64,000 nt of DNA from Orobanche coerulescens (lineage: Eukaryota; Streptophyta; Magnoliopsida; Lamiales; Orobanchaceae). A program made the translations under genes and the position numbers. Every line of letters starts with the position of its first letter. Within the stretch, counting starts at the first letter, position 1. Shown here in pieces: positions 11,391-23,930 of this stretch. Below the pieces are notes generated by a model. It worked only from the letters and a program-made list of their open reading frames with translations. It was not told the DNA's origin and ran no database searches. The stretch lies in assembly GCA_033398695.1 (NCBI GenBank), contig CM065814.1:104224501-104288500 (forward strand), in the 5' to 3' direction.

Positions 11391-12690
11391 TGTTGCGATA
11401 TTTCCTACACGCAAGTGCACGTCATCGTTTACAAGTAATAAAGTGATAAGTAGAGTATCGTTCCCACGAGGATTGAATCTCTAACTACCGACGCTGTATT
11501 CCAATTTTATTTCAACAATCAAGTTGGGTTTTTGGATTAATAACTAAAAGAATTTCTAAAATACTAAGCAAGAGAAAACAATATCTCGATTAAGGAAATC
11601 AAATGATGCATTCGTCTAGGGTTCTGAATTCTCCTTAGTTTATTCGAATTTACTATGAATTATCCGTAATAAATAATTTTCCCAATTTATCAAGGCGAGA
11701 TTGCTAATATATTCTACCGCCTCTCCCGAGGTCAATAGATTTATCTAACGACGACTAACGCACTCTATCCCTAGGTAAATTATCTCGCCGATAGGCAAAA
11801 AGCATGAAATCTCCTAAAGGCCACGTAGTTTCTATGAGTATATTCCTATCTCACGTAATAAAACGGTCCTCACCAATAGTTCTCACCAAATCTCCTCTCC
11901 CGATTCAAGTGAATGATTAAATCAATACAACTATCGCCGATAATTGCAAGCATTAAACATAATTGGGAAAACTCAATAAAAAGGTAATAAATCGATAATC
12001 TTAATCAATTCACAAAACAAAGGTTTCATCAAAACCCTAGATTAGGCTTTAGCCGACATACTAAAAATTGAAAATACAGACAATAAACGAAAGCATAAAA
12101 TTCAAACGCAGATGAAGCTCGATTCCTCCGCTCTTCGCCTCCCGCCTTCCGCCTTGAATTCTTCCTCGCTTCCTCCTCTTCTCGTCTCCAAGCTTAAGCT
12201 CTCCTAGGTTTAGATTCAATCATTCCAAGATAATTAAATTAGTGGTCTTAAGCCCTATTTATAGCTCAAGACCTCCACAAATCGCGTCCGTATTAATCGG
12301 TTGAAAATCGGTCAAACGCCTGTAATCCGCGCAGACGTACTAAACTCCGCTAAGTGTGCCGCGGCTCATCAACTCGTGCCGCGCACATCGCCCAAAAGCC
12401 GAATACACTGGCGTTAAATAATTCTTCCGTGCCGCGGCTCACTGGCCGTGCTGCGGCACAGAGCATGACACTCGCCCTTCGGCCGGTGTCTTCCCGTGCC
12501 GCGGCTCCGATTCCTGCGCCGCGGCTCATCGTCCAGCTTTTGCTGCGCCTGCTTTGCCTCGCTTTAGCTCCCTGACTTCAATTTCCCGTCAATCATACAA
12601 AATCAAGGCATTAAGAGCTCATTTAGATGATTTCACTCACCAAAACACTACAAAATAATGATAAATAAGCGTACAAAAATACGCCTAACA
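11391..12690 (-). repeat. Athila-1 3' LTR
   Basis: The minus strand starts TGTTAGGCGTATTTTT next to a polypurine tract (complement of 12691-12710, ending GGGGGTATT). It contains CCGCGG palindromes at about 12354-12530 and a TATAAATAG box on the minus strand (complement of about 12258-12267). Confidence 0.9.
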
Positions 12691-15626
12691 AATACCCCCA
12701 ACTTAAGCCTTTGCTTGTCCTCAAGCAAAAAGAATTAAAGTCAATAAAAGAATGTCGTGAATAATTGTGCAACTCATAGTGTTCAATCTAATCAATACTA
12801 TCCCGCCATTCTCTCTAAATAATACGAGTGTCATAAAAGCGAGCCGCACTTTAATAATGATTCCGCAAAGTAATCAAGTTCACCCTAATCATTCGCTCAT
12901 GAAGAAAACTCACCAAAGATTAACAAAACATGAGTCAAATCGACCCAATATGAAAGGCTAACATAAACAAGCTAGTTCGTCCGTTGCTCCACGCCTAAAG
13001 GCACAATTTTCACGAGTCTCATAATAAATAAACCTCGACAAGATCCCCTTATATATATGCTCAAAATTTGATTCGAGTCGACTCACTAGGTTAGATCTCG
13101 GATGTTTCATCGATAATCCTAGGTGGAACTTCCATTCTCATGTATTAGGAAACCGCTTGACGTAAAAGACACTCATGGGGCACATGGATGCTTCTAGTTA
13201 CTAAGTTCCCGCCTACAATGGAGAAACAACTCGAATACATAATTTCCGCATGTCCCGAATCAAGGTTGCCGCTTTACGCGAGAGTAAACAATGGGTCACG
13301 CGAATGCCCCTGGTTACTAGGCTTCCTATCATTGGCACATGTGAAATATCTAAATCATTAATCTAATCAGTGGTCGCTGCTTTACGCGAGAGTAAACAAC
13401 GGGTCACGCGAATACCCCTACATTAGACTTCCCATCATAGAACACATTATCTCGACTTTAGGGAAAACTGACCGACTCAAAACTCAAACTAAGTGCCAAC
13501 ACGACTAAAGAAACGGTACGACTCACTATCCGGAAATGTAGCCAAACGTATTGATGGGGATTTAGCAACAAGTATGTATCGCCTCTTATCTCGCCAAGAC
13601 CTCTACAATCGTGAAAATTTCGACCTAATCAATACTAAGGTAATGTAAATAATCGACTCCAACTCGACTAAAACTCGCCCGCTTCTTCGAGAGAAAGACA
13701 GGTCGTAACATCAAGATCACACAAATAGAAGCACAAAATTCACGAATAAGGAGAAACTACGGCAAGCAAGGCTAAAAATTTTCGCAAAGAAAAGAAAAGT
13801 GCAATGTAATATAATGTACAAAGAAGAAAATAGAGTACAAAGAATGAATGTAGATCAATGTAAATCCCCCAAACTTAGGACGACATTGACCTCAATGGAC
13901 AAAAAAATGAAATGCAAGAAAAGTAAAGGTCAAGTACTCCTCCACCGCTCAGAGCCGGTGCCGACATCGTCCTATGAGCTTGCATGCTTCTTGACTACAT
14001 CATGCGGAATGTGAATAAACAAGCTTGCATCATCAAAAAGGAAGTTAAGTATAGCTCTCAAGTTGAACATGATGTAGAGGTTGGGGATAATGTGACAACA
14101 TGATTCATTGCATATAAGTTGGAAAATGCCTAGCTTACCGATTTTTCATTGCTGCAATTTATCAAACACCTTGTGTGCACAAGTTAAAATGAAGAACAAA
14201 AATTTTCATGGTTAATTCCAAATCCCAAAAATAATAACACAGATTATAACCCTGAATTACGAAAATCATCATCAACAATTGCTCATAAACATCAATTCCA
14301 TCACAATAACAAATTCCCCATATTCCAACTCCATTTTAGAAACAACAATGAAGAATAACTAGCAATATAAAACTCCAAATCTTTTCACATCAAGAATCAT
14401 TAATGATTTAGAAATCGAAAATAACCTGGAGAATTTGAGAAGGAGACTCATAGAGTGGAGCCAACTAACCTCCATGTGTGCAGAAGGAAGGGAGGGAGGG
14501 TAGAAGTATCCTATACAGCCGATCAACCGAATGAGCCTTACCTCGATGCTCTTATTTTGCGACGGGGCCGCGGCACAATATAAGTGAGCCGTGGCCCAAA
14601 GTACACCGAATCGGGACGCTTTGGTATGTCGCCGGGTGCCGCGCTCAAATTTCGTATGCCGCGGCTCAAGGTGTTAGTGTGCCGCGGCTCAAGATTAGTA
14701 TGCCGCGCACAAAGTACAGCGCCTGGCGTTTCGACCATTTAGTGTGCCGCGGCCATATCGGTGCCGCGGCTCGGCGACTGGTGTGCCGCGGCCTGCAAGA
14801 TCATGCCGCGCACATGGTACGCTTTGGTCGGCCATTTTTCCTCACCGTGTGTGTGCCGCGGCTCACCCGGACTGCCGCTGCTCATCATTGAATTTCTCCT
14901 TTTGCCGATTCCCGCACGTAAATTTTACACGAAATCATTAAGATGAGAGGGAAGGATGGATCAAAGAAGAAAGAAGACAAAAAGAGACTCTAAAAATGCA
15001 AGCAAACAACAAAGAATCTACAACTAATACTGGGTTGCCTCCCGAGGAGCGCTAAGTTTATAGTCTTCACTGACCTATCGACAACGTTAGTTCGCCACAA
15101 ACTCCATTCGCTTCCGCCTGCTCATCGAACCGCTTATATTTTGGTTAAAATTATGACCATTGGTCATCAGTGGTTCGAGTTTCGGTTCGGTCATCAAATG
15201 TTGTTTGTGAAAAGGTTTCGACTTGAAAATTTTCCAAACACCCGATTTCTCCATGACTAATTTTTCGCTCGCTTTCGCTCACTTTCCTCCTTCACAAACG
15301 AACCCACGATTGCAGCAGATTTCTCCTCATGCTCGAGGAACGCCACTTGTTCTACATCCTTCTTAAAACTCGGGCCATTTAACATAACATCCGAATTTTC
15401 CCACCGACGATGTTTTCGTGCTTTCCTCTTTCAACGGCATTCACCCTCTCAATTTGTGATCCTTTATCAAGACTTCCCGGACATGGGAATGACTTGAATA
15501 CTTGAAAAGTAATTTCTGCCTTCGACCCTCGTGAGTTAGCCTCTCCTTTTCCACGCCTATAAGGGTTCGCCCGTCGCTAGAAATGGTCGTCCCAAGATGA
15601 TCTAATATTGTCATCTTCCTCCATGT
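12691..15626 (-). other. Athila-1 non-coding 3' interior
   Basis: No credible gene. It holds the polypurine tract, about 300 bases (13130-13440) of repeats matching 38240-38540 in Athila-2, a palindrome array (14565-14880), and the conserved block GGTTGCCTCCCGAGGAGCGC near 15034, the complement of the TTGGGAGGCAACCC motif found after pol in Athila-type elements. The env-like ORF of Athila-2 is missing between about 13980 and 14470. Confidence 0.7.
14565..14880 (-). repeat. CCGCGG palindrome array, Athila-1 interior
   Basis: About ten copies of TGCCGCGGC or decayed forms (TGCCGCGC, GAGCCGTGGC) are spaced by 20-40 bases. It corresponds to 35430-35745 in Athila-2. The several overlapping ORFs here on both strands are by-products of the low stop-codon content. 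Confidence 0.8.
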
Positions 15627-17533
15627 CTAGTACGATGAAGTCGGCCGAAAGATGAACTTGTCAACCTTAACTAATACATCCTCGATCACTCCCTGATACT
15701 TTATCGATCGTCCGCCAATTGTAATGAGACTGGTTGGCTTAGCTTCCCAATATTCAGCTTTTGGAAAATCGACAGAGGCATGAGGTTGATACTGCACCAA
15801 GATCGCATAGTGCCTTATTAAATGAAAAATTCCCATGGTGCAAGGTATGTTGAAGCTTCCTGATCTTTTAATTTAGGTGGGAGCTTCTTTTGAAGAATTG
15901 CACCGCACTCCTCTCACAAGGTGACCGCTTCAAACTCTTCAAGTTTTCTTCTTAGATAATATCTCTTTCATGAATTTGACATAACTCGGCATCTGCTCCA
16001 ATGCGTCGCGAACGGAATATTTATGTGAAGCTTTTGAACACATCAAGGAATTTAGAAAATTGTTTGTCCGCCCTTCTTTGTTGTAGTCTCTATGAAACGG
16101 AACGGGGAACACATGTCTTCAAGTTATCCGCTTCACATCCTTTGACTCCTCCGGCTTTAAATCCATCTCTTCCTCCATCACTTTCTTCTCTTTACCCATC
16201 TCCGCTGATCCAAAGAATCCTCTCCCGCTTCTCAAGCTAATCGCTAGACTCTCTCTAGATTAGTCTCTGTTGTACTGCAATGCTCCTCCGACGAGCCGTC
16301 AACACATTAGCGATTTGGCCCACTGACCTCCAAATTCGAATGGAAGCGTAATGATTTTGTAGTGTAGCTTCCGTCCGAGTCATAAATTGACTCGTATTTG
16401 CCGCCAATTTTGCAAGCGCTTCCTCGAGAGACACTTTGGGAGCGAAAGGGGGCTGGTGTGCGCTCATCTGCTTCTCCATGAAAAGTTGGGATGATTGCGC
16501 CACCCCGGATTATAAGTATTGAGTACGGGTTATTCGGCCGATTCCCATTTCCTACGAATTGAGCCTGCTCCATCCGATTTTGCTCGAACGGATTTCCAAA
16601 ATGACACTCTCCGCGCGGGTGTGCTCCGTTACACCAATTACATGTCTCAAATGCGTGCGAAAATGTCTCGAGTCATGTGTCAAAGCGGCGACTTGAGCCG
16701 TCAAGGTGGAGATCGGATCATTGCTTGAAACTTCCATTACTCTTTTCGTGTCAATCTTTCGATGGCCATTGGTATGCTTCGCCATATCTTCCAAAAGCAC
16801 GTGTGCCTCGCCATAGATTTTGCCATGAATGTCCCACCGAGGCCGCATCCACTAAAGTGCGTGTAGAAGCACTCAAACCACCATAAACGTATGAAGTCAA
16901 GCCAATCAGAATACCGTGATGAGGGCATCTTCGTAGTAATTCTTTATATCGCTCCCACGCCTCGTGGAGCGATTCCATATCGAATCGGGCAAAAGTGGTT
17001 ATTTCATTTCTCAACCTCGCCGTGCCTTAGCCGGTGGGAAAAATTTGGCAAGGAAGGCTTGCGCTAACCTCTCCCATGTTGTAATCGACTCCTGCGTAAG
17101 GAATTTAACTAAAACTTTGCTTTATCCTCAAAGAGAAAGGGAAAAGCCTCAATCGGATGGGCATCGCTTATGACACCATTAGTTTTGAAAGTATCGCATA
17201 TCTCAAGGAAAGACGCAATGTGGGCATTCGGTCGCCCTTCGCAATCCACGTAATGGGCTCGCCGCACCATCCGAATAATGGCGGCTTGATCTCAAAGTTA
17301 TTTGCTTCGATAGTGGGACGCCGGATTCCCGAAAATTAGCGTTGACTGCGGCATGGCATAATCTCGAAGAGCGAGTTCCGGTTGAACTTGCCGCACTTGG
17401 TTGTCTCCTCCTCGATTTCAATATTCTCGCCATGACGACCGCCTCGCAACTCTCTTTTCTCCTTTTTGTTCCTTCTTAGCGTGCGCCGAGCTCGGTGTCC
17501 AAAGGTAGTAAGCCTTCGCACGAGTCTTCTCAT
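15627..17533 (-). pseudogene. Athila gag-protease, decayed (Athila-1)
   Basis: From right to left on the minus strand: the gag N-terminus (ERTLRR-like, 17533 to about 17430), capsid (about 17330-16750; ITTFARFDMESLHEAWERYK, STRTLVDAASVG), the gag C-terminal tail (about 16570-16260; AKLAANTSQFMTRTEATLQ), and a protease remnant (15836-15627; DRSIKY-like text reads GRSIKYQGVIEDVLVKVDKF). At least five frame breaks separate these pieces. It aligns throughout with the better-preserved copy at 32645-34975. Only about 570 bases separate the protease from the end-of-pol motif, so RT and integrase were already gone. Confidence 0.8.
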
Positions 17534-17650
17534 GCACTAACGAAAGGTCCCGAAAGGAAAAACGAATAAACAAAAATAAATACACAAAAATAAAAATAAA
17601 ACGCTCAAATTAAGACTGAAATACTTAAATCGATATTAGAAAATTTCAAT

Positions 17651-17668
17651 CCCGCAACGGCGCCAAAA
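17651..17668 (-). other. Athila-1 primer-binding site (tRNA-Asp type)
   Basis: The plus strand CCCGCAACGGCGCCAAAA next to the 5' LTR is the complement of TTTTGGCGCCGTTGCGGG. This is the 3' end complement of plant tRNA-Asp with small losses, the primer usual in Athila elements. Confidence 0.75.
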
Positions 17669-17670
17669 CT

Positions 17671-18969
17671 TGTTGCGATATTTCCTACACGCAAGTGCAC
17701 GCTATCGCATAAGTAATAAAGTGATAAGTAGAGTATCGCTCCCACGAGGATTGAATCTCTAACTACCGACGCTTTCGTATTCCAATTTTATTTGAACAAT
17801 CGAAGTCGGGTTTTTGGATTAATAACTAAAAGAATTTCTAAAATACTAAGCAAGAGAAAACAATATCTTCGATTAAGGAAATCAAATGATGAATACGTCT
17901 AGGGTTCTCAATCCACCTTAGTTTATCCGAATTTACTCTCAATTATCCGTAATAAATAATTTTCCCAATTTATCAAGGCGAGATTGCTAATATATTCTAC
18001 CGCCTCCCGAGGTCAATAGATTTATCTAACGACGACTAACGCACTCTATCCCTAGGTGAATTATCTCGCCGATAGGCAAAAGCATGAAATCTCCTAAAGG
18101 CCACGTAGTTTCTATGAGTATATTCCTATCTCACGTAATAAAACGGTCCTCACCAATAGTTCTTCACCAAATCTCCTCTCCCGATTCAAGTGAATGATTA
18201 AATCAATACAACTATTGGCGATAATTGCAAGCATTAAACATAATTGGGAAAACTCAATAAAAAGGTAATAAATCGATAATCTTAATCAATTCACAAAACA
18301 AAGGTTTCATCAAAACCCTAGATTAGGGCTTTAGCCTCGACATACTAAAAATTGAAAATACAGATAAATAAACGAAAGCATAAAATTCAAACGCAGATGA
18401 AGCTCGGATTCCTCCGCTCTTCGCCTCCCGCCTTCCGCCCTTGAATTCTTCTCGCTTCCTCCTCTTCTCTCGTCTCCAAGCTTAAGCTCTCCTAGGTTTA
18501 GATTCAATCATTCCAAGATAATTAAATTAGGGTCTTAAGCCCTATTTATAGCTCAAGACCTCCACAAATCGCGTCCGTATTAATCGGTTGAAAATCGGCT
18601 TCAAACGCCCGTAATCCGCGCAGACGTACTAAACCCGCTAAGTGTGCCGCGGCTCATCAACTCGTGCCGCGGCACACGCCCAAAAGCCGAATACCTGGCG
18701 CAATAATTCTTTCCGTGCCGCTGCTCACTGGCCAGGCTGCGCACAGTAGCATGACTCGCCCTTCGGCCGGTGTCTTCCCGTGCCGCTGCCCGATTCCTTG
18801 CGCCGCGGCTCATCGTCCCGCTTTTGCTGCTACCGCTTTGCCTCGTTTTAGCTCCCGGACTTCAATTTCTTGTCAATCATACAAAATCAAGGCATTAAGA
18901 GCTCATTTAGATGACTCACCAAAACACTACAAAATAATGATAAATAAGCGTACAAAAATACGCCTAACA
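17671..18969 (-). repeat. Athila-1 5' LTR
   Basis: It is nearly identical in layout to 11391-12690. CCGCGG palindromes lie at about 18643-18812, and a TATAAATAG box lies on the minus strand (complement of about 18543-18552). Most differences from the partner LTR are one- to four-base gaps. Confidence 0.9.
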
Positions 18970-20106
18970 GCAATGGCAAAACATAAAAATACAGACTCGA
19001 GCCACATCATCAAGCCAACCCATCATTTGCGTGCATGTACTGTGCTCTCCTCGCCTTCTCTGCACTAAATGCATAAGACGCATTTCCCCCATTTAAGGGG
19101 TTAGCATTCGAATAGCTAGTGCAAGTACACAATTACACAACATTATATACAAATACGATTTACACAATCATCTCAATCAGATATCATTTGCCATAAATAT
19201 TCCGGAATACTACATTGGCAATCAAATCCGCCTAATCATCACGATATCACAAAATCACAATCGTATCCCGTGGTCGCACTTTAGTATCGACTCCCGCACA
19301 TCCCGCCGAACGCTCCGGTGGGATACCACTCGCGGCCGTACTTTAATATCGACCCCCGCACATCCCGTCTGACACTCCGGTGGAAGTTCAACCACACACG
19401 CACCCAAGTTCACTTCCACGGCCGCATTCTCTTAGTATCGACTTCGCACATCCCGCTTCTGACACTCCGGTGGAAGGAACGCAACTCACGATTCGAAAAT
19501 CACAATTCCTCAATCATTTCAAAATCACAACATACATAACGAAATGTAATACATGTACTTGCCTTCGATAATACGACTCAAGGAAACGATTTAAGGAATA
19601 GGTTTCGGTCCGAACAATCCTCTCAAATCCGACCCTAACATAATAATGATAAACAACCAATCTCAACATCATGAATACGAAGAAATTCCTCCTAGTTCTA
19701 CCCGTTGGGACAATTCATCGAACAGCTCGAGTGCAAAGAGATTTGAAATCGGTCAACGGTGTAATAACGGGATTTGATCCCATCCAATAACAAGGGAATC
19801 AAGGATCGCGAGTAAACTATCGAAATCTAACAACAACTACGGTTAAATCGGATTAAAAGGAAAGATCACCACCAAACCCTTCCCAAAATCATACTAGGGT
19901 TATAGGAGTTCTTACCTTGATTCAAAGCCGAACAATGGATGATTTGGTGTTGTGGTGATGATATGATGCCAAGTTATGCTTCCAAAACGGTGTTTGGATG
20001 AAAATCTGAGGAACCTCGCTTGGAAAATCGCCCGTCAAGAAGAAGAGAGGAGGAATGAGAAAATGAGTGAATTACGCTGAAAAAAACGCAGCTTATAGGT
20101 CGATCG

Positions 20107-20425
20107 CATGTGTGCCGCGCCACCAAGTGTGCCGCGGCATAGGGCCAAAATCGCGCCCTGATCGGGCAGATCGCCCGTGCCGCGCCTCGCCAAGTGTGCC
20201 GCGGCAATGACTCGGCATTGTGCCGCTGCCTCGCCGGCATGTGCCGCGCACAAGGTACATAAGGTTTTGGCCGATAAGTGCCACACGGTGTGCCGCGGAC
20301 GAGTGTGCCGCGGCAGTGACTCTGGAAGGTGCCGCGCCTCGCGGCATGTGCCGCGCACACGATACCGCCGCCAAAATCGACAATGTGTGTGCCGCGGCGC
20401 ACATCCCTTGTGCCGCGGCCCACAC
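20107..20425 (-). repeat. CCGCGG palindrome array in Tekay 3' LTR
   Basis: At least a dozen TGTGCCGCGGC-like units, intact or shortened to TGCCGCGC, lie just upstream (minus sense) of a CTATAA-type box near 20095. The same array is at 26783-27110 in the 5' LTR. Confidence 0.8.
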
Positions 20426-20953
20426 CCCCCTTCGGGTCCCAAAATGATGAAAAATGATCCGGGAAGAGAATAAAAGCAATAGGAACCGATATTTGGGCAA
20501 CAATAACACGAAATGGAAGTACGGAGACCCCAAAATGGTCCGAGGTACACAACCAACATCGAGCAAGGAACAAATTCCCTAAACTTATAGGAAATTACAA
20601 AAACGGCCCAAACATCCGAAAATCACGATACAATGTCGTATTAACAATCCGAAACTCGCAACATGCTCTACACAACCATACGAATTCATGGAAATAGGAA
20701 AATGACGAAATCGAACGAGTTTAACAGGAATCGAATACACATGCGATAAAATATAACTCAAGATGAAATTACGTAAAAACATTATCGAGACTCATCCCAA
20801 CGGAGAAACTCCAAGAACAAAATAGATTCAGAATTCCAAAATAGTGCCAAGCGAGTTGTCCGAAACGAATATGCACCGAAAATAGAAATTACCAAAAATA
20901 GAAAACTCGGATATTACATTATCTCCCCCTAAAAATAAGTTTCGTCCCGAAAC

Positions 20954-21850
20954 TTACAACACGAATAACTCGGGGTATCTCGATCTCATACTCTCTTCCG
21001 TCTCCCACGTGGCTTCCTCGGACCCATGCCTCAACCATTGCACTTTAACCAAAGGAATGGTTTTGTGCCTGAGTTGCTTCACCCGACGCTCTAAGATCTG
21101 AATCGGCCTCTCCTCGAAGGTAATGTCGGGCCCCAACTCTATCTCTCCAAAATCAATAATATGACTAGGGTCCGGTACGTACTTCCTAAGCTGGGAAACA
21201 TGAAATACGTTATGCACGTGGCTCAGGGACGGCGGCAAACCTAACCGATATAAAAGCTCTCCAACTCTCTCTAGAATCTAGAACGGCCCAATAAATCTCA
21301 GACTAAGTTTACCCTTTCGACCGAAATGGTAAACTCCCCGTGTCGGCGACACCTTAAGCAATACATGGTCTCCCACCTCAAACTCCAACGGTCGGCGACG
21401 TGTATCGGCATAAGACTTCTGCCGGCTCTGGGCCGTTACCAATCTCTCATCTCTGCAATGAACACTCGCGCCAGCCTATCCGGTCCCCAAGTGTCCTTAA
21501 TACCCAGGAAATGAGCTGATTTGGTTAGTCGATCAACAATAACCCAAATCATGTTCATTCTAGTCCGAGTCCTAGGCATCCCGGTAATGAAATCCATAGA
21601 GATGTCTTCCCATTTCCATTCCGGAATGGGAAGTGGTTGTATCAACCCCACGGGTCGCTGATGCTCAATCTTAACCTGCTGACAGGTCAAGCACTTCGCC
21701 ACAAACTCGCTAACATCCGTCTTCAAATTTCTCCACCAATAGTTACTCCTCACATCCTTGTACATTTTACTCGTACCAGGATGTATGGAATAAGGCGTAG
21801 TATGAGCCTCACTCAAGATCTTCTGTCTCAACTCAATGTCATTCTAACAC
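20954..21850 (-). pseudogene. Tekay integrase remnant and chromodomain
   Basis: Integrase inserts the cDNA into the genome; the chromodomain of chromoviruses directs it to heterochromatin. The zinc-binding part (about 21831-21690) shows SIHPGTSKMYKDVRSNYWW and then CLTCQQVK. The core keeps two acidic motifs (SMDFITGMP; VDRLTKSAHF) near 21610-21530. Just after DTWGPDRLARVFIAEMRDW at 21436 the reading jumps to the C-terminal domain, so the segment with the third catalytic acid is missing. The chromodomain (about 21120-20965) has ILERRVKQLRHKTIPLVKVQW and ATWETEESMRSRYPELF. Confidence 0.85.
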
Positions 21851-21968
21851 ATAATCGCCACGAAATCTCGTAACGCCATCATCCCGAACCACAACCAGGG
21901 GCTTTCCCCTTCCTCACATCCTCCTCACCGGACTAAAAACGGATCATCATATCAAGCTTGCCTTGATA

Positions 21969-22769
21969 TCATCGGGCCAAGGACGAAGTGATCTCCAACG
22001 CACATAATCGCCCTCGACTCTCTAAACCCAACCTCGATATTCGACAAATAAAATCTCGCTGGATCCTACTATGTGGTGTAAGTACCTCTAACATCTGTAA
22101 TGCCATCGGTTTCCGGCTCAACGCATCCGCCACTACGTTAGCCTTACCCGGATGGTAAAGTATCTCGAGGTCGTAATCTTTAATTAGCTCCAACCACCTA
22201 CGCTGTCTCATATTCAACTCTTTCTCGATCAAGATATACTTCAGACTCTTGTGGTCCGTAAAAATCTTACACGACGATCCAAAGATATAATGTCTTCATA
22301 TCTTTAAGGCGAAAACGACCGCAGCTAACTCCAAATCTTGCGTGGGGTAATTCGCCTCATACGGTTTCAACTGGCGGGACGCGTAAGCGATGACTCTATC
22401 TCTCTGCATCAGAACGCATCCGAGTCCGAGGCCCGAAGCATCACTGTATACCACGAAATCTTCGTTCCCCTGAGGCAATGCTAACACGGGTGCGGTAGTT
22501 AGTCGTCTCTTCAGCTCGTCAAAACTACTCTGTCTGTCTGCGGTCCACTCGAATTTCCGAGTCTTCTGGAGCAACTGAGTGAGTGGTCTAGCGATCTTAG
22601 AAAACCCTTCAACAAATCTACGGTAATAACCGGCGAGACCCAGAAAACTCCTCACCTCCTTCACATTCTTAGGCGGCTCCCAAGCATCACTGCTTCTATC
22701 TTCTGTGGATCTACCCGAACCCCCTCTGCTGAAATTACATGCCCGAGGAACATCACTTCTTCGAGCCAA
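21969..22769 (-). pseudogene. Tekay RT thumb and RNase H
   Basis: The connection region reads [20 protein letters not shown] (near 22660). The RNase H domain follows, with [15 protein letters not shown] (near 22450), [19 protein letters not shown] across a stop near 22295, and DALSRK (near 22125). RNase H degrades the RNA strand during reverse transcription. One in-frame stop (after FALKI) and a frame change separate the halves. Confidence 0.85.
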
Positions 22770-23255
22770 AACTCACACTTAGAGAACTTCGCGTACAACT
22801 GCTCAGCTCTTAAAATGTCTAATGCAATCCAGAGATGTAAGGCGTGCTCCTCCCGACTCCGTCAATAGATCAGAATGTCATCGATAAAGACGACTATGAA
22901 TTTGTCCAGATACTCAATAAAAACTTTGTTCATTAACTTCATGAATATCATTGGGCATCAAGTTAGCCCGAAAGGCATAACCACAAACTCGTAATGGCCA
23001 TATCTCGTCCGAAAGGCGGCTTTCGTATATCAATGTCCCGAATCCTCAACCGGTAGTAGCCCGATCGCAAATCAATCTTCGAAAAGACTGCCGCCTCAAG
23101 CCGATCAAACAAGTCGCCGATCCGGCAAAGGGTATTTATTTTTGATGGTCACTTGTTTAATTCTCGATAATCGATGCATAAACGAAGCGATCCATCCTTC
23201 TTCTTAACAAAGAGTACGGCGCACCCTAAGCGATGCGCTCGGTCGAATATACCCT
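22770..23255 (-). pseudogene. Tekay reverse transcriptase core, broken
   Basis: No long open frame remains, but the minus strand still encodes MPFGLT-like text (near 22980), the catalytic FIDDIL motif (about 22880-22897) followed by a stop, and [12 protein letters not shown] (near 22780). These are the palm and thumb signatures of gypsy RT. Frameshifts near 23030 and 23150 break the fingers region. Confidence 0.75.
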
Positions 23256-23930
23256 TTATCTAACAATTCTCCCAACCGATTCTTTAACTCTAACATCTCC
23301 GACGGTGCCATACGGTACGGCGCCGAGAAATAGGGGCCGCATTCGGCTCAAGATCGATAGGAAACTCCACCTCTCGCCGTGGTGGTAACCCCGCAAGTCG
23401 TCTGGGAATACGTCGGGATACTCACTAACAACTGGAATTGACGACATGTCAACCCCACCATCCTCCGCCTGCAGAGCGTAACACCAATTGCCGACACAAC
23501 CCTGGTTCAGAAGTTTCATCGCCTTTAATGCACTAATCACACTCCCCGATCTCCCCGGCTTATGACCAATGAGGGTATGCTCGGTGCCGTCCTTGGCTAC
23601 TATCGAGATGGTACGAGTTCGATAGTTCATGATAGCACCGTGACGATCCAACCAATCGTCCCCGAGGATCAAATCCTCACCCTTAAGGTCTATAACAATG
23701 AGATTCGAGGGCCAGTCTCGGCTCCCGATTCTCACTGGGCAATTCCTAACTTCCCGGTCCCCAACCATACGATCCCCGCTGGGCGTACCCACTACAAACG
23801 GTTCACACTCAAACAAACAGTTAAAGCCAATACGATTCACGCAATCCGATGCAATAAAGGAATGGGTGGCACCCGAATCAAAAAGCACTAAACTGGATGA
23901 GTAAGGATCTCGAGTGGTACCTGACGCCAC
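23256..23930 (-). pseudogene. Tekay aspartic protease
   Basis: This processes the gag-pol polyprotein. The catalytic motif LFDSGATHSFI is at about 23880 and DLILGDDWLDRHGA at about 23650, the two strands of a retropepsin-like fold. DVFPDDL near 23400 marks the protease-RT linker of gypsy elements. It is the best-preserved Tekay domain, open over 224 codons, but cut off from gag and RT by frameshifts. Confidence 0.85.

Larger units (their letters stand above)
11391..18969 (-). mobile_element. Athila-1: pol-less Athila-like element nested in the Tekay LTR
   Basis: Boundaries are TGTTGCGATA (11391) and CGCCTAACA (18969), with GCAAT duplicated at 11386-11390 and 18970-18974. LTRs are 11391-12690 (1,300 bp) and 17671-18969 (1,299 bp). 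The minus-strand order is LTR, tRNA-Asp type primer site, gag, protease, then a long non-coding tail and polypurine tract. There is no RT, RNase H, integrase or env-like ORF. Architecture and sequence match Athila-2. Confidence 0.92.
11138..20918 (-). repeat. Tekay 3' LTR, interrupted by Athila-1
   Basis: 11138-11390 and 18975-20918 align end to end with 25383-27594 once Athila-1 and one GCAAT are removed. A polypurine tract (complement of CTCCCCCTAAAAATAAG, about 20923-20939) adjoins the inner edge. The palindrome array lies at 20107-20425. Antisense frames such as 19974-20573 only reflect its GC-rich repeats. Confidence 0.9.

Noticed and set aside
20035..20573. Three long overlapping minus-strand ORFs over the Tekay LTR
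   Set aside because: They overlap in all frames across the CCGCGG array, where stop codons are rare. Residues repeat as CRG/AAAH/PRHT runs without domain, and the region is LTR.
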